From contig NZ_AP019783.1 of NCBI RefSeq assembly GCF_019670005.1, forward strand, positions 310,001-374,000: DNA of 64,000 nucleotides, read 5' to 3'. Position numbers and translations under genes: made by a program. A model generated the notes under the pieces. That model was not told the DNA's origin. It ran no database searches and saw only the letters and a list, made by a program, of their open reading frames with translations. This document shows, piece by piece, positions 1 to 9,727 of the stretch (positions are counted from its first letter, which is position 1; each line of letters opens with the position of its first letter). Origin of the DNA: Methylomagnum ishizawai (GTDB taxonomy: Bacteria > Pseudomonadota > Gammaproteobacteria > Methylococcales > Methylococcaceae).

Positions 1-1542
1 GACCCCTATACCTTCGATCTTGTTTATACCAATCCTTCGATAGCGCGTATGACCGGCTACGCGGCGGAGGTTATGCTTGCCCAGCCCGGCTTATGGCGGG
101 ACATGTTGCTTCCCGGTGATCGGATTCGGCTCATGGATGATCTGAACCAAGCCAAATTGACCGGGGCGCTGGGCGGCGACTACCAGATCATGCGCCTGGA
201 TGGCCACCGGCGCTGGGTCAATATCCAAGGCCGCATGGTGTTCGACGCCAACGGCCGGCCCCAGCGGTTGGACGGGATCGCCTTCGATATCACCGAGCGC
301 CGTTTGAACGAGATCGCCAACGAGGCCATCCAATTGATCTCGGCGGTATTCCTGAAGCATCGCCAGGCATCGGAACCCTACCGGCAGGTGGCCGAACTCC
401 TCGCGCAACGCCTGGAGTTTCCGATGGTTTGCATCGATCTCTATAACCCCCTGACCGAGCGGATGGAGTCCCTGGGCTGTTCCGTTCCGCAGGCTGTCGG
501 CGAATCCATCACCGCCACCGTCTCGGCCCGTGGCACCTCCTGGTACGAAACCGACCTCGCCAGGAACGGCGGCGATCCCGGCTGCGAGGGGTTGCGCCAA
601 CTCGGTGGACGGTCTTTCATCGCCATGCCCTTGTGGATAGGCAACGAACCGCTCGGTGGCTTGTTGTTGGCCGATACCGCGCCCCGCCCGGATATAGGGT
701 CCTGGCAAATCTATCTATGCTTGATCGCCAGCCGCCTCGCCATGGAAATGGATCGACGCCGCAGGACCCGTGGCCTCGACCGCCAAGCCCAAGAATTCCG
801 TCAGTTGCTCGACAGCCTGTTCATCTATGCCGGCATCCTGACGCCCGAGGGCATGGTGATCGACATTAACCGCACCGCGCTGGAAACGGTGGGGCTGCGA
901 TTGGAAGACGTGCAGGGTCGGCCTTTCGAGGATACCCCTTGGTGGAGCGCTTCGGAAGCGAGCCAGCAGCGGCTGCGCGAAGCATTGACCGAGGCCGCCC
1001 AAGGCAGGACGGTCCGTTACGATACCCAAATACAGTACCGTCCCGGCGACTGCGCGACCATCGATTTCGGAATCACGCCCATCTTCGATGCGGAGGGGCA
1101 GGTGACATACCTGGTCCCTTCCGCCTTGGATATTAGCGAACGCTGCCGTGTCCAGGAGGAAGCGCGCCGTCAGGGCGCTTGGTTGCGTGCGGGGATCGAT
1201 AGGGTGCCTATCGGCCTGATGATCGTCGATCCCCGTTCCGGCCATTTGCAAAAGGCCAATCAAACCCTTTGCCAATTCCTGGGTTATCGGGAGGAGGCTT
1301 TGTTGGGCATGGCTTGGCTGGATTTGCTCATGCCGCTGGATCATGAAACTCATCGCCAAGGTATTGAAAGCTTGCTGCGCGGGGCGGTGGAAGCCTATAC
1401 AGCCCGGGAGCATTACCGGCATTGCAACGGCGATGCTCTGCCTTTCCTGGTCGAAATCCGTTATGGCCGCTACGCCGATGCCGATCTGGACGCCCTGATG
1501 GCGACCTTGGTTCCATCCGCTATGGAAGGCCCGCCGCCATGA
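1..1542 (+). CDS. PAS-GAF-PAS-PAS sensor protein, 5' end missing
   Basis: The frame is open from base 1, so the N-terminus lies outside the window; 513 residues are visible. It begins inside a PAS domain (residues about 1-95, ending in the usual DITERR linker), then a GAF-like domain (about 115-245), a second PAS (about 255-370, ending DISERCR) and a third PAS (about 375-480). It stops after the last PAS with no histidine kinase, GGDEF or methyl-accepting domain, so any output domain must lie upstream or be supplied by a partner. The stop overlaps the start of the VWA gene (ATGA), which suggests coupled translation with the next three genes. Role inferred: cytoplasmic ligand or redox sensing. 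Confidence 0.8.
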   Translation, partial: DPYTFDLVYTNPSIARMTGYAAEVMLAQPGLWRDMLLPGDRIRLMDDLNQAKLTGALGGDYQIMRLDGHRRWVNIQGRMVFDANGRPQRLDGIAFDITERRLNEIANEAIQLISAVFLKHRQASEPYRQVAELLAQRLEFPMVCIDLYNPLTERMESLGCSVPQAVGESITATVSARGTSWYETDLARNGGDPGCEGLRQLGGRSFIAMPLWIGNEPLGGLLLADTAPRPDIGSWQIYLCLIASRLAMEMDRRRRTRGLDRQAQEFRQLLDSLFIYAGILTPEGMVIDINRTALETVGLRLEDVQGRPFEDTPWWSASEASQQRLREALTEAAQGRTVRYDTQIQYRPGDCATIDFGITPIFDAEGQVTYLVPSALDISERCRVQEEARRQGAWLRAGIDRVPIGLMIVDPRSGHLQKANQTLCQFLGYREEALLGMAWLDLLMPLDHETHRQGIESLLRGAVEAYTAREHYRHCNGDALPFLVEIRYGRYADADLDALMATLVPSAMEGPPP

Positions 1543-3074
1543 AGCCCATGTTCCTTCCCTGCTGCGTCACGGTGCTGGCCGCCCTGTTCGGTGGCCCTGT
1601 CCAGGCCGCCCCGGTGGATGTGATATTGGCCCTCGACCACTCCGGCAGCATGAAAAGGACCGATCCCAACCGCGATAGCGTCCAGGGCGTGGAATTGTTC
1701 GCCGACCTGCTCGGCAAGGATGACCGGCTGGAATTCATGGGTTTCGCCGGGCGGGCCGAGACCTTGCTGCCGCTCACCGCCGGGTCCGGGCCCGCCGTCC
1801 GGGAACGGCTGTCCCGGCTGGCGCAGGCGCTCCCCATGAACGGCCAGCGCACCGATTTCGGCGAGGCCCTGCGGTTGGCCTATGAAGACCTGATCGTCGC
1901 TGCCGCCCCGCCGGATACCCGGCGCATGGTGGTGATATTTTCGGACGGTCAACTCGATCTCGGAGACGCCGCCGCCAACAATACGGCCCAAGCGCTCATC
2001 CTGGCGTTGCTCCCCGAATTCCGCGCCGTCGGGATCAAGGTTTATTGCGTGGCGTTCTCGGCCGAAGCCGATCTGGCCTTTCTCGGGCGCATCGCCGAAG
2101 CCACCGGAGGCCGAGCGCTGCGGGCGGAACGGGTGGCCGATATTTACAAAGCGTTTATCCGCTTGTTCGAAGAAACCGACCAGCCCTTGTCGGTACCGGT
2201 ACGGGATGGGCGGGTGGCGGTCGACAAGGAAGTCCGGGAACTCAAGCTCTTGGTGGAACGGGATTCGGAACGGGAGCGGATTCGGCTGGTCGATCCCAGT
2301 GGCAAAGAATTCGACGGGCAGGATAAGGCGCTGGGTTTGGAATGGCGGCACCATGGTCCTTTCGACCGGATCACCGTGCCGCGCCCCGCCGTGGGAACTT
2401 GGCGGATGCTCGGCGCGTCGGGCGAAAAAAAAGCTTATTTGGATAGCGATCTGGACCTGGGCATGGAAGTTCATCCGCCGATCCGGGTGGGGCGACCGGT
2501 TGAAATCACCGTGCGCCTGAGTTATCGCGGCCAACCAGTGTCCGATCAGCGGCTATTGGAAGGATTGAAAGTCGAGGTCACGGGCCATGGCGAAACCGGG
2601 ATGTCCTTGGAACCCTTGGCCTGGCTGCCGGATGCCCGGACCGGGCGTCCTGGGGAATTCCACGGGCTATTGCGATTCGCGGCTGAAGGGGGCTATCGGC
2701 TGGCGGCCTTGGCGGAAAACCCGGTATTCCAGCGCCGCAGGGAAATGTCGGTGACTGTTTTGGCGGCGGAACCCGCAGCCATCCCGCCAGCGGCGGCGGC
2801 ACCGCGCGAGGAGGGGCCGTCACCGCCCGCCCCAGTTCCCGCTGCTTCGGCTCCGGTACCTGGGCCACCTCCTCCCACGGCGGGCAATCCCTCGCTGGGC
2901 GGCTTGGGCTGGATCGTCGCGCTGAACCTGATCTTGGTGGCCTTGGTGGGTGGCGGCGTTTGGTTTTGGAAGTATCGGTCGGGCCGGGATAAACAGCAGA
3001 CCCTGGCCTTGCGTGCGGCGCGGAAATCCACGGAACACGGCGTCCCGCCGCGCCGTCCAGGGCCCATGCCATGA
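1539..3074 (+). CDS. VWA domain protein, secreted and membrane-anchored
   Basis: 511 residues from the ATG that overlaps the previous stop; a longer in-frame reading upstream lacks a signal peptide and was rejected. Residues 1-23 form a Sec signal peptide. A von Willebrand A domain follows, with the MIDAS motif D33-H-S35-G-S37 and a later SDG, so metal-dependent protein binding is expected. The middle is beta-rich, then comes a Pro/Ala-rich linker (about 420-450) and one membrane helix (about 458-479) with a basic tail. The body would face the periplasm. Neighbours are the PAS sensor upstream and a coiled-coil membrane protein downstream, both with overlapping start/stop codons. BatA-like stress or assembly roles are possible; the true function is unknown. 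Confidence 0.8.
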   Translation: MKPMFLPCCVTVLAALFGGPVQAAPVDVILALDHSGSMKRTDPNRDSVQGVELFADLLGKDDRLEFMGFAGRAETLLPLTAGSGPAVRERLSRLAQALPMNGQRTDFGEALRLAYEDLIVAAAPPDTRRMVVIFSDGQLDLGDAAANNTAQALILALLPEFRAVGIKVYCVAFSAEADLAFLGRIAEATGGRALRAERVADIYKAFIRLFEETDQPLSVPVRDGRVAVDKEVRELKLLVERDSERERIRLVDPSGKEFDGQDKALGLEWRHHGPFDRITVPRPAVGTWRMLGASGEKKAYLDSDLDLGMEVHPPIRVGRPVEITVRLSYRGQPVSDQRLLEGLKVEVTGHGETGMSLEPLAWLPDARTGRPGEFHGLLRFAAEGGYRLAALAENPVFQRRREMSVTVLAAEPAAIPPAAAAPREEGPSPPAPVPAASAPVPGPPPPTAGNPSLGGLGWIVALNLILVALVGGGVWFWKYRSGRDKQQTLALRAARKSTEHGVPPRRPGPMP

Positions 3075-3973
3075 ACCAAAACGACTATGTCTGGATTTAT
3101 ATATTGGCCGAAGCCCTGCTGGTCAGCCTCGGACTGATGGGGTTTTTCGGCTACCGTTGGTGGCGCTTGCGTTCGGAACGGCGATTGTTGATCCAGATTT
3201 GCGGGCAGGTGGCCGAACATCTCGCCGAATCCATCGAGGCCGTCCAAAAGGATCCCTTGCGCTATCCCGAATTCCGCCAGGCCGAAGCCGCCTGCCTCAG
3301 CGCGTTGTTGCCGCCATTCGCCGATTTGCGGCTGGCCGATGTCGGGGCTTGGGACGATATTTTCGCCAATATCCACGCACTATTTGATTTGTTGGCCAGG
3401 CGGTTGACAGCCTTGTCCGCCGAGGCGCACCAAGGAGCCGGCAAGCCCACCGATGACGACATGGAGCGGGCCGATACCCAGGAATGGGATGCGGCGTTTG
3501 CGGAATTCTTGTCCCAGCATAACCAAGGCTTGACCCTCCTGGCCGCGACCCGTGATGTCACCGCCGATATCAAACGGAAGTGCGAGGATGTTCGGCAAGC
3601 CCATCATAACCTGCGGGTCAATCTCGAATCCGTCGCCAAGATGGACCGCGGCGGCCAATTGCAACCCTTGCTGGCCGATATCGAAAAGAGCAATTTCGAA
3701 TTGCAACAACTGGCTTTTTCCTTGGAGCGCGCCCAAGGCCATATGGCGCCGCAGCTCGAAGCCCTAGGGCAACAAGTCCGCAATCTGCAATTGACCGTCC
3801 AGAACTATCGCAAATCGCTGCCTAAGATCGTGCGGGAGCGGGATAGGCTGGCCGAGGAGAAGGGGGATTTGGCCAAGCAATTGGAAGCCAAAGTCAAGCT
3901 GGTGGACCGTCTGAACCGGAATTACGAAACCTTGCGCCGCGAGTATACCAAGCTGTATCAGGCCACCCGTTGA
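3071..3973 (+). CDS. Membrane-anchored coiled-coil protein
   Basis: 300 residues. One membrane helix lies at about 7-28, followed by a basic WRLRSERR stop-transfer, a helical domain, and long heptad-rich stretches at about 165-300 that should form a coiled coil in the cytoplasm. I recognise no catalytic motif and no named family. The start overlaps the VWA stop (ATGA), so the two are probably co-translated and may form a complex through their membrane helices. The gene ends 23 bases before the ATG of the di-iron-type protein. Role unknown; a scaffold linking periplasmic VWA to cytoplasmic sensing is an inference from context only. Confidence 0.7.
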   Translation: MNQNDYVWIYILAEALLVSLGLMGFFGYRWWRLRSERRLLIQICGQVAEHLAESIEAVQKDPLRYPEFRQAEAACLSALLPPFADLRLADVGAWDDIFANIHALFDLLARRLTALSAEAHQGAGKPTDDDMERADTQEWDAAFAEFLSQHNQGLTLLAATRDVTADIKRKCEDVRQAHHNLRVNLESVAKMDRGGQLQPLLADIEKSNFELQQLAFSLERAQGHMAPQLEALGQQVRNLQLTVQNYRKSLPKIVRERDRLAEEKGDLAKQLEAKVKLVDRLNRNYETLRREYTKLYQATR

Positions 3974-3996
3974 TTATCCACCGCCGGAGTATCGCC

Positions 3997-4782
3997 ATGA
4001 ACCGTATCGACTTATTGGATTATGCCCACAGCAAACCGGCGTTCGATATCCCAACTTGCTTGTTCCAGGATGGCCACCACGCCATATATTGGCTGGGGAT
4101 CGAGCAGGATACGGCTTTCCGCTGCAATGTTTACTTGATCGAGGATGGCGGAGAAGGATATCTGGTCGATCCCGGCGGCAGGCCAGGGTTTTCCCAAATC
4201 AAACGGCGGGTCGAACAAATCATGCCCACCGGGCGGATCAAGGGCATGGTGCTTTGCCATCAAGACCCGGATGTGGCCGCCTCGATGGTGGATTGGCTGG
4301 ACCTGCACCCGGATATTAAGGTGTATAGCTCGACGCGCACCCACGCTCTTTTGCCGCATTACGGGAAGCCCAAATATCCAGCGGTCGATATCGTCGAGAA
4401 ACCCGTGCTTGAATTTTCATCGGGTGCCCGCCTGCGTTTTATCGAAGCGCCTTTCCTGCATTTCCCCGGTGCTTTCGCGAGCTACGATACCGCTTCGGGA
4501 TTCCTGTTTTCGGGGGATATTTGGGCTGCGGTGGGTATGGATTGGACCCTGGTCAGCGATGATTTCAATACCTTGTCGTTCAAAATGGAAATGTTCCATA
4601 CCGACTATATGGCGGGCAACAAGGCCAGCCGGGGATTCACGCGCAAACTACGGGAGGTCGATATCATGGCGATCCTGCCCCAGCATGGCTCGATTATTCC
4701 CCGCGCCCATGTGGCCGAGGCCATCGACTATTTGAACGATCTGCCCTGCGGCTTGGATTTGCTGTATTTATCCGGGCAATGA
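3997..4782 (+). CDS. Metallo-beta-lactamase-fold di-iron (ODP-like) protein
   Basis: 261 residues from ATG 3997, chosen because a GGAG ribosome site lies just upstream; an earlier TTG at 3970 overlaps the previous stop and is less likely. The fold is that of flavodiiron proteins without the flavodoxin domain. All six metal ligands are in register: H88-x-D90-x-D92, H155, D174 and H230. In this family such a centre binds oxygen or nitric oxide, and stand-alone versions (oxygen-binding di-iron proteins) act as sensors. Being last in an operon with a PAS-GAF sensor, a VWA protein and a coiled-coil protein supports a sensory rather than metabolic role. Function is inferred, not shown. Confidence 0.8.
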   Translation: MNRIDLLDYAHSKPAFDIPTCLFQDGHHAIYWLGIEQDTAFRCNVYLIEDGGEGYLVDPGGRPGFSQIKRRVEQIMPTGRIKGMVLCHQDPDVAASMVDWLDLHPDIKVYSSTRTHALLPHYGKPKYPAVDIVEKPVLEFSSGARLRFIEAPFLHFPGAFASYDTASGFLFSGDIWAAVGMDWTLVSDDFNTLSFKMEMFHTDYMAGNKASRGFTRKLREVDIMAILPQHGSIIPRAHVAEAIDYLNDLPCGLDLLYLSGQ

Positions 4783-4880
4783 GCGGATAGAGAGGAAGGG
4801 GGGGTATCGGCGCGGCATCAGGTTTTTGAAGCGCGCACTCCAACTTCCCCTCGGCACCGTACACTCAAACCGAAAATGCC

Positions 4881-6242
4881 CTAGTCCGCCAGGACCGCCC
4901 GCAGCGCTTCCGCGTAGGCCGCGATATCGGCTTCGGTCCTGAGTTCCGTGGCGCAGGTCAGGATCGCCGCGCCCAGCTCGGGATAAGCCCCCGATAGGTC
5001 CACCCCACCCAGGATGCCCCGTTCCGCCAGACCTTCCAGCACCGTGGCGGCGGGAAGCGGTGTGCGGTAGACCGCCTCATGGAAGCACGGCCCGGCGAAC
5101 ACCCGCTCCACGCCCGCGATGCCGGTCAATGTTGCCAGCAAGGCGCGGGTCTGGTGGTGGCAGGCCAGCGCGACCTGCTTCAAGCCTTCCGGTCCCAGCA
5201 GGGCCAGATAGATCGTCGCCGCCGTGACCATCAAGCCTTGGTTGGTGCAGATGTTGGAGGTGGCCCGTCCGCGCCGGATGTGCTGCTCGCGGGCTTGCAG
5301 GGTGAGGGTGAAGCCGGGTTTGCCGTCCAGGTCCATGGTGCGGCCCACGAGGCGTCCCGGCATCGAATGCACCAGCGCCTTGCGGCAGCACAGGAAGCCG
5401 AAATATGGCCCGCCGCCCGCCAGCGGGATGCCCAAGGGCTGGCCGTTGCCACAGGCGATATCGGCCCCCGCCGCGCCCCATTCTCCGGGCGGTTTGAGCA
5501 AGCCCAGGGCGGTGGGATTGACTAGGGCGACGGCCAGGGCGCGGTGGGATTTGGCCCAATCGGTCAGGGCGTCCACCGGCTCCAAACCGCCGAAGCCATT
5601 GGGCTGGGGGATGACCACGGCGGCGATATCGCCAGCCGCGTGGGCATCGAGGCCGGCCAGATCGGTGCAACCGGTGGCGGGATCGTAGGGCAGTTCGATC
5701 AATTCCAGGGCTTGGGCCTGGACGATGCTCGCCAGCACCGCGCGATAGACCGGCGGCAGGCTGCGCGGCACCAAGACCCGCCGGGATTGGGATTCGCGGT
5801 TGGCCCGCACCGCCATCAGCACCGCCTCGGCCAGGCCCGAAGCCGCGTCGTACAGCGAAGCATTGGCGACTTCCATCCCGGTCAGGCCCGCCATCATGCT
5901 CTGGTATTCGTAGAGGGTTTGCAGGGTGCCCTGGCTGGCTTCGGCCTGGTAGGGCGTGTAGGCGCTGTAGAATTCGCCCCGGCCCGCCACCGTCCACACC
6001 GCCGCCGGGATATGGTGTTCGTAGGCACCGCCGCCCGCGAAGCACAGCAGCGGACGGTTCAGCCGGGCCCGCTCGCGCATGAGCCGGGCGATCTCCATTT
6101 CCTTGAGTCCGGGCGTGGGGGCCGGATCGATATCGGCCCGCAAGGACGCTGGGATTTCATCGAACAGGTCGTCGATGGCGTGGACATCCAAGGCCGCCAG
6201 CATCGCTTGGATATCCGCTTGCGTGTGGGGGATGAAGGGCAT
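4881..6242 (-). CDS. gcvPA: Glycine dehydrogenase (P protein) subunit 1
   Basis: 453 residues, full length for the N-terminal half of the split P protein. With GcvPB it forms the pyridoxal-phosphate enzyme that decarboxylates glycine and passes the aminomethyl group to the lipoyl arm of GcvH. The N-terminus ([10 protein letters not shown]...DLFDEIP) and the internal [13 protein letters not shown] segment are typical of GcvPA. It lies 33 bases downstream of gcvH on the same strand, so the two are likely co-transcribed. GcvPB and GcvT are not adjacent on either side and must be encoded elsewhere. The window holds no obvious glycine riboswitch upstream. Confidence 0.95.
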   Translation of the reverse strand: MPFIPHTQADIQAMLAALDVHAIDDLFDEIPASLRADIDPAPTPGLKEMEIARLMRERARLNRPLLCFAGGGAYEHHIPAAVWTVAGRGEFYSAYTPYQAEASQGTLQTLYEYQSMMAGLTGMEVANASLYDAASGLAEAVLMAVRANRESQSRRVLVPRSLPPVYRAVLASIVQAQALELIELPYDPATGCTDLAGLDAHAAGDIAAVVIPQPNGFGGLEPVDALTDWAKSHRALAVALVNPTALGLLKPPGEWGAAGADIACGNGQPLGIPLAGGGPYFGFLCCRKALVHSMPGRLVGRTMDLDGKPGFTLTLQAREQHIRRGRATSNICTNQGLMVTAATIYLALLGPEGLKQVALACHHQTRALLATLTGIAGVERVFAGPCFHEAVYRTPLPAATVLEGLAERGILGGVDLSGAYPELGAAILTCATELRTEADIAAYAEALRAVLAD

Positions 6243-6275
6243 GGGGAAGGATAGGAATGTGCCAAAAGGCCGGGC

Positions 6276-6662
6276 TTAGCCCGGTTCCACCGCTTCCTGA
6301 TAGGCCGCGGCGCTCAGGAGCTGGTCCAGTTCGGCGGTGGCGTCGGCCTGCACCACGAACAGCCAAGCGGCGTAGGCGTCCTCGTTGAGGGTTTCCGGGG
6401 TGTCGGCCAGCGCGGGGTTGGTGGCGACGATCTCGCCCGACACGGGGCTGAAAATATCGGAGGCCGCCTTCACCGATTCGACCACGGCCACGGCTTCGCC
6501 CGCCTTGACCTTGCGTCCCACCACGGGCAATTCGACGAACACTACATCGCCCAGTTCGCTTTGGGCGAAATCGGAGATGCCGACCCGCACCGTGTCGCCG
6601 TCTTCCAGCTTGGCCCATTCGTGGGTATTGGCGTATTTCAGATCATCGGGAAAATGGCTCAT
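6276..6662 (-). CDS. gcvH: Glycine cleavage system H protein
   Basis: 128 residues from the ATG that gives the standard N-terminus ([16 protein letters not shown]); a longer frame starting at 6710 was rejected because it adds 16 residues not seen in the family, and an AGGTG site lies before 6662. The lipoyl-carrying lysine is K65 in the motif ESVKAAS, inside a single hybrid-barrel domain. The protein shuttles the aminomethyl group between the P, T and L proteins. It is first in a two-gene leftward unit with gcvPA. No T protein gene is present nearby. Confidence 0.95.
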   Translation of the reverse strand: MSHFPDDLKYANTHEWAKLEDGDTVRVGISDFAQSELGDVVFVELPVVGRKVKAGEAVAVVESVKAASDIFSPVSGEIVATNPALADTPETLNEDAYAAWLFVVQADATAELDQLLSAAAYQEAVEPG

Positions 6663-6796
6663 GCTCGCACCTGCTGTGGGTTGGGTTCCGGGGTTTGGAG
6701 TGGCCAGCAAATTACGGGAAAAGCGGGATCAGGTAAAGCGATGGGGCGTTGGCGGGTCTGTCGCCCGGAGGTGTCGGACCAGCTCCACTCTCCGCC

Positions 6797-7687
6797 TCAT
6801 TCCTCCCCCAGGCAGGCCGGAAGGCCGCTGGCCAAATCCGGGTAGCGTAACACCACGCCCAGTTCTTCCAGCATCCGCCGGTTGTCCAGGCGTTTCGATT
6901 CTTCCAGGAACGACAACATGGCGGGCGAAAAAGTCCGCCGGGCCTCGGCGAGGCCGACCAGGGGCGGGCGGGGCAGGCCCAGCGCGTCGGCGACCCGCTG
7001 GAAATAATCGGTCATGGTGGTGGGATGGCCGTCGCTGAGGTGGTAGGCCGTGCCGGGCCGCCCCTTGCGGGCGGCGGCGCAACACCCGGCGGCGAGGTCG
7101 TCGGCGTGGATACGGTTGCTATAGGGCGCTTCCGCGGGATGGACCACGGGGATGCCCTGGCGGATGCGCTCCACCGGCAAGCGCCCCGGCCCGTAAATCC
7201 CCGGCACCCGCAAGATTACGCAGGGCACGCCCTGGCGTCCGCTCCAAGCCAGGAGGGCCGATTCCGCCGCCAGCCGCCGCCGGGCGCGGTCGGTCCGGGG
7301 TTGGAGCGGGGCGTCTTCGTCGATCCACGCGCCTTGGCAATCGCCATAGACGCCGCTGGTGCTGATATAGACCACGCGCTCCGGCGGGGCGGGAAGCGCC
7401 GCCAGCAAGGCCCGGAGCCGCGGGTCGTCGCCGCCGGTGGGCGGGGGCGGGGCGAAGTAATAGAGGGTCGCCAGCGCGGCGGGTAGCTGGGTCAAGGTGG
7501 CGGGGTGGTCCAAATCGCCCTGGATTGGGCGGATGCCCAGCGCCGCCAGTGTCCGGGCCGAAGCCTCCGAACGGGCCAGCGCCGCTACGAGATTGCCGGC
7601 GGCGAGTTCCAAACGGGCCACGCGCTGGCCGATGTCGCCGCAGCCGACGATGAAGATGGGGGGACGGTGGGGTTCGGTGGCAGTCAT
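6797..7687 (-). CDS. NAD(P)-dependent SDR / epimerase-like protein
   Basis: 296 residues. The Rossmann nucleotide-binding loop is seen as VGCGDIGQR at about residues 13-21, and the sequence VVYISTSGVYGD carries the conserved Ser/Tyr region of extended short-chain dehydrogenases (YeeZ/YfcH-like). The start at 7687 puts the beta-strand before the GxxGxxG loop close to the N-terminus; the open frame runs further upstream to 7828, but that extension is proline/arginine-rich and reads like non-coding DNA. It lies 134 bases upstream of gcvH on the same strand and is divergent from minC. Substrate unknown. Confidence 0.85.
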   Translation of the reverse strand: MTATEPHRPPIFIVGCGDIGQRVARLELAAGNLVAALARSEASARTLAALGIRPIQGDLDHPATLTQLPAALATLYYFAPPPPTGGDDPRLRALLAALPAPPERVVYISTSGVYGDCQGAWIDEDAPLQPRTDRARRRLAAESALLAWSGRQGVPCVILRVPGIYGPGRLPVERIRQGIPVVHPAEAPYSNRIHADDLAAGCCAAARKGRPGTAYHLSDGHPTTMTDYFQRVADALGLPRPPLVGLAEARRTFSPAMLSFLEESKRLDNRRMLEELGVVLRYPDLASGLPACLGEE

Positions 7688-7848
7688 GGCGGGCGGTGGG
7701 CGGGGATAAAGGCACAGCATATCGCCCGCGGCCCGTTGCGGTCCAATCACCGGCCTGGGACGCGGGCCTACGGTTACGCGGCGGTAGGCGCGATGATAGA
7801 ATGCGCCACCGATCCGAACCCACCCCATCGATTCCGCGTATCCCCAGG

Positions 7849-8583
7849 ATGGCCGCGAAAAATCCCGACCCGCAACAACCCTCCGCCGCGCTGGACATCC
7901 GGGCGGGTGCCATCACCCTGCCCATCCTCAAGCTTTTCACCGCCGACCTGATCGCCGTCAACGTCCAGCTCGAAGAGAAGCTCCGGCGGGCCCCCGAATT
8001 TTTCCGCTACGCCCCGGTGGTCCTCGATCTGGCCGAACTCGATCCCGACCGCGAGAAGATCGATTTCCCGGCCCTGCTCAAGCTGTTGCGGAAACTCGAC
8101 CTGATGCCGGCGGGCGTGCGCGGCGGCAACCCGGCCCAGCATTCCGCCGCCCAGGCCGCCCATCTGGCGGTGCTGGCCGATGGCAAGGACATCGCCCCCC
8201 AAGCCGCCGCGCCGCGCCCCGCCGCCAAAAGCCCGGAACCCCCGCCCAAAGCCCAGCCCGCCACCAAGCTGGTCGAGCAGCCGGTGCGCTCGGGCCAGCG
8301 CGTCTATGCCCAGGGCGGCGACCTGATCGTCCGCGCCCAGATCAGCGCCGGGGCCGAGATCATCGCCGACGGCAATATCCACATCTACGGCAGGCTCAAG
8401 GGCCGGGCGCTGGCCGGGGTACAGGGCAACCCGGAGGCGCGGATTTTCTGCGCCGACTTGCAAGCCGAACTGGTGGGCATCGGCACACAGTACAAAATCA
8501 GCGAAAACATCGACCCGGCGCTCTGGGGCAAACCGGCCCACATCCATTTGGTGGATAACGCCTTGGTCATCGATCCGCTATAA
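7849..8583 (+). CDS. minC: Septum site-determining protein MinC
   Basis: 244 residues. MinC blocks FtsZ assembly away from midcell and is recruited to the membrane by MinD. The N-terminal FtsZ-antagonist domain covers about 15-110, then a Pro/Ala-rich linker (about 113-150), then the right-handed beta-helix that dimerises and binds MinD (about 150-240, including DGNIHIYGRLKGRALAG). ATG 7849 has only a weak ribosome site, and another in-frame ATG lies at 7801, so the start is uncertain by 16 codons. minD begins 33 bases downstream and minE follows, the standard order. Confidence 0.93.
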   Translation: MAAKNPDPQQPSAALDIRAGAITLPILKLFTADLIAVNVQLEEKLRRAPEFFRYAPVVLDLAELDPDREKIDFPALLKLLRKLDLMPAGVRGGNPAQHSAAQAAHLAVLADGKDIAPQAAAPRPAAKSPEPPPKAQPATKLVEQPVRSGQRVYAQGGDLIVRAQISAGAEIIADGNIHIYGRLKGRALAGVQGNPEARIFCADLQAELVGIGTQYKISENIDPALWGKPAHIHLVDNALVIDPL

Positions 8584-8615
8584 GCAAAAAATCTTTGGAA
8601 TCTGGAGAGTTAGGC

Positions 8616-9428
8616 GTGGCAAGAATTATCGTTGTAACTTCGGGCAAGGGCGGGGTCGGCAAAACCACCACCAGCGCCGCGTTATCCATGGGCTTGGCGC
8701 TCAAGGGCCATCGCACCGCCGTGATCGACTTCGATATAGGGCTGAGGAACCTCGACCTCATCATGGGCTGCGAGCGGCGGGTGGTCTACGACTTCGTCAA
8801 TGTCATCAACCAGGAAGCGAGCCTGAACCAAGCCCTGATCCGCGATAAGCGCTGCGAGAACCTCTACATCCTCCCGGCCTCGCAGACCCGCGACAAGGAC
8901 GCCCTCACCCAGGATGGCGTCGAGCGGGTGCTGAACGAACTGTCGGAAACCTTCGAGTATGTGGTCTGCGATTCGCCGGCCGGGATCGAGCGCGGTGCCT
9001 ATCTCTCGATGTATTTCGCCGACGACGCCATCGTCGTGACCAACCCGGAAGTCTCCTCGGTGCGGGACTCCGACCGGATGCTGGGCATCCTCGCCAGCAA
9101 GTCGCGCCGCGCCGAACTCGGCCAGGAACCGATCAAGGAATATCTCTTGCTCAGCCGCTATTCGCCGCAGCGGGTGAAGCTCGGCGAGATGCTCAGCGTC
9201 GAGGACGTGCAGGAAATCCTCTCGCTCCACCTCCTGGGCGTGATCCCGGAATCCAAGGCGGTGCTGAACGCTTCCAACTCCGGCACCCCGGTCATCCTCG
9301 ACGAGAAGAGCGATGCCGGGCAGGCTTATTCGGATGTGGTGCGCCGTTATCTCGGCGAGCATGTTCCCCATCGTTTCGTCGAAGAGGAAAAGAAAGGCTT
9401 GTTTGGCCGCTTGTTCGGGGGAGGCTGA
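8616..9428 (+). CDS. minD: Septum site-determining ATPase MinD
   Basis: 270 residues, the exact length of E. coli MinD, using GTG 8616 with a GGAGAG site six bases upstream. The deviant Walker A loop GKGGVGKT (K11 and K16) marks the ParA/MinD family, and the C-terminus KKGLFGRLFGGG is the amphipathic membrane-targeting helix. ATP-bound dimers sit on the membrane, recruit MinC and are released by MinE, giving pole-to-pole oscillation. A TTG seven codons earlier is in frame but has no better support. Confidence 0.97.
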   Translation: MARIIVVTSGKGGVGKTTTSAALSMGLALKGHRTAVIDFDIGLRNLDLIMGCERRVVYDFVNVINQEASLNQALIRDKRCENLYILPASQTRDKDALTQDGVERVLNELSETFEYVVCDSPAGIERGAYLSMYFADDAIVVTNPEVSSVRDSDRMLGILASKSRRAELGQEPIKEYLLLSRYSPQRVKLGEMLSVEDVQEILSLHLLGVIPESKAVLNASNSGTPVILDEKSDAGQAYSDVVRRYLGEHVPHRFVEEEKKGLFGRLFGGG

Positions 9429-9430
9429 CC

Positions 9431-9727
9431 ATGGGCCTTTTGGATTATTTTCGGAGTTCCAAGCCCACCAGCGCGGCCATCGCCAAGGAGCGCTTGCAGA
9501 TTCTGGTGGCCCATGAACGCTCGCAGCGCAATAGGCCGGATTATCTGGCCGATTTGCAGCGGGATTTGCTCGAGGTGATCCGTAAATATGTGAACGTGGA
9601 CCAGGACGCCATCACCGTCACCATGGAACAGGACGATAGCCGCGAAATCCTCGAGCTCAACATCATCCTGCCCGAGGAGGCCGAACAGAAGCGCACTCCG
9701 CCGCGCCCGCAAGGCAAATTCCCCTAA
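9431..9727 (+). CDS. minE: Cell division topological specificity factor MinE
   Basis: 98 residues. The N-terminal MGLLDYFRSS is the membrane and MinD contact region, followed by the anti-MinCD helix (AKERLQILVAHERSQRN) and the C-terminal dimerisation domain. MinE stimulates the MinD ATPase and confines MinC away from midcell. The ATG follows the minD stop by two bases, so translation is coupled. The C-terminal tail (EQKRTPPRPQGKFP) is somewhat longer and more basic than usual. Confidence 0.96.
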   Translation: MGLLDYFRSSKPTSAAIAKERLQILVAHERSQRNRPDYLADLQRDLLEVIRKYVNVDQDAITVTMEQDDSREILELNIILPEEAEQKRTPPRPQGKFP

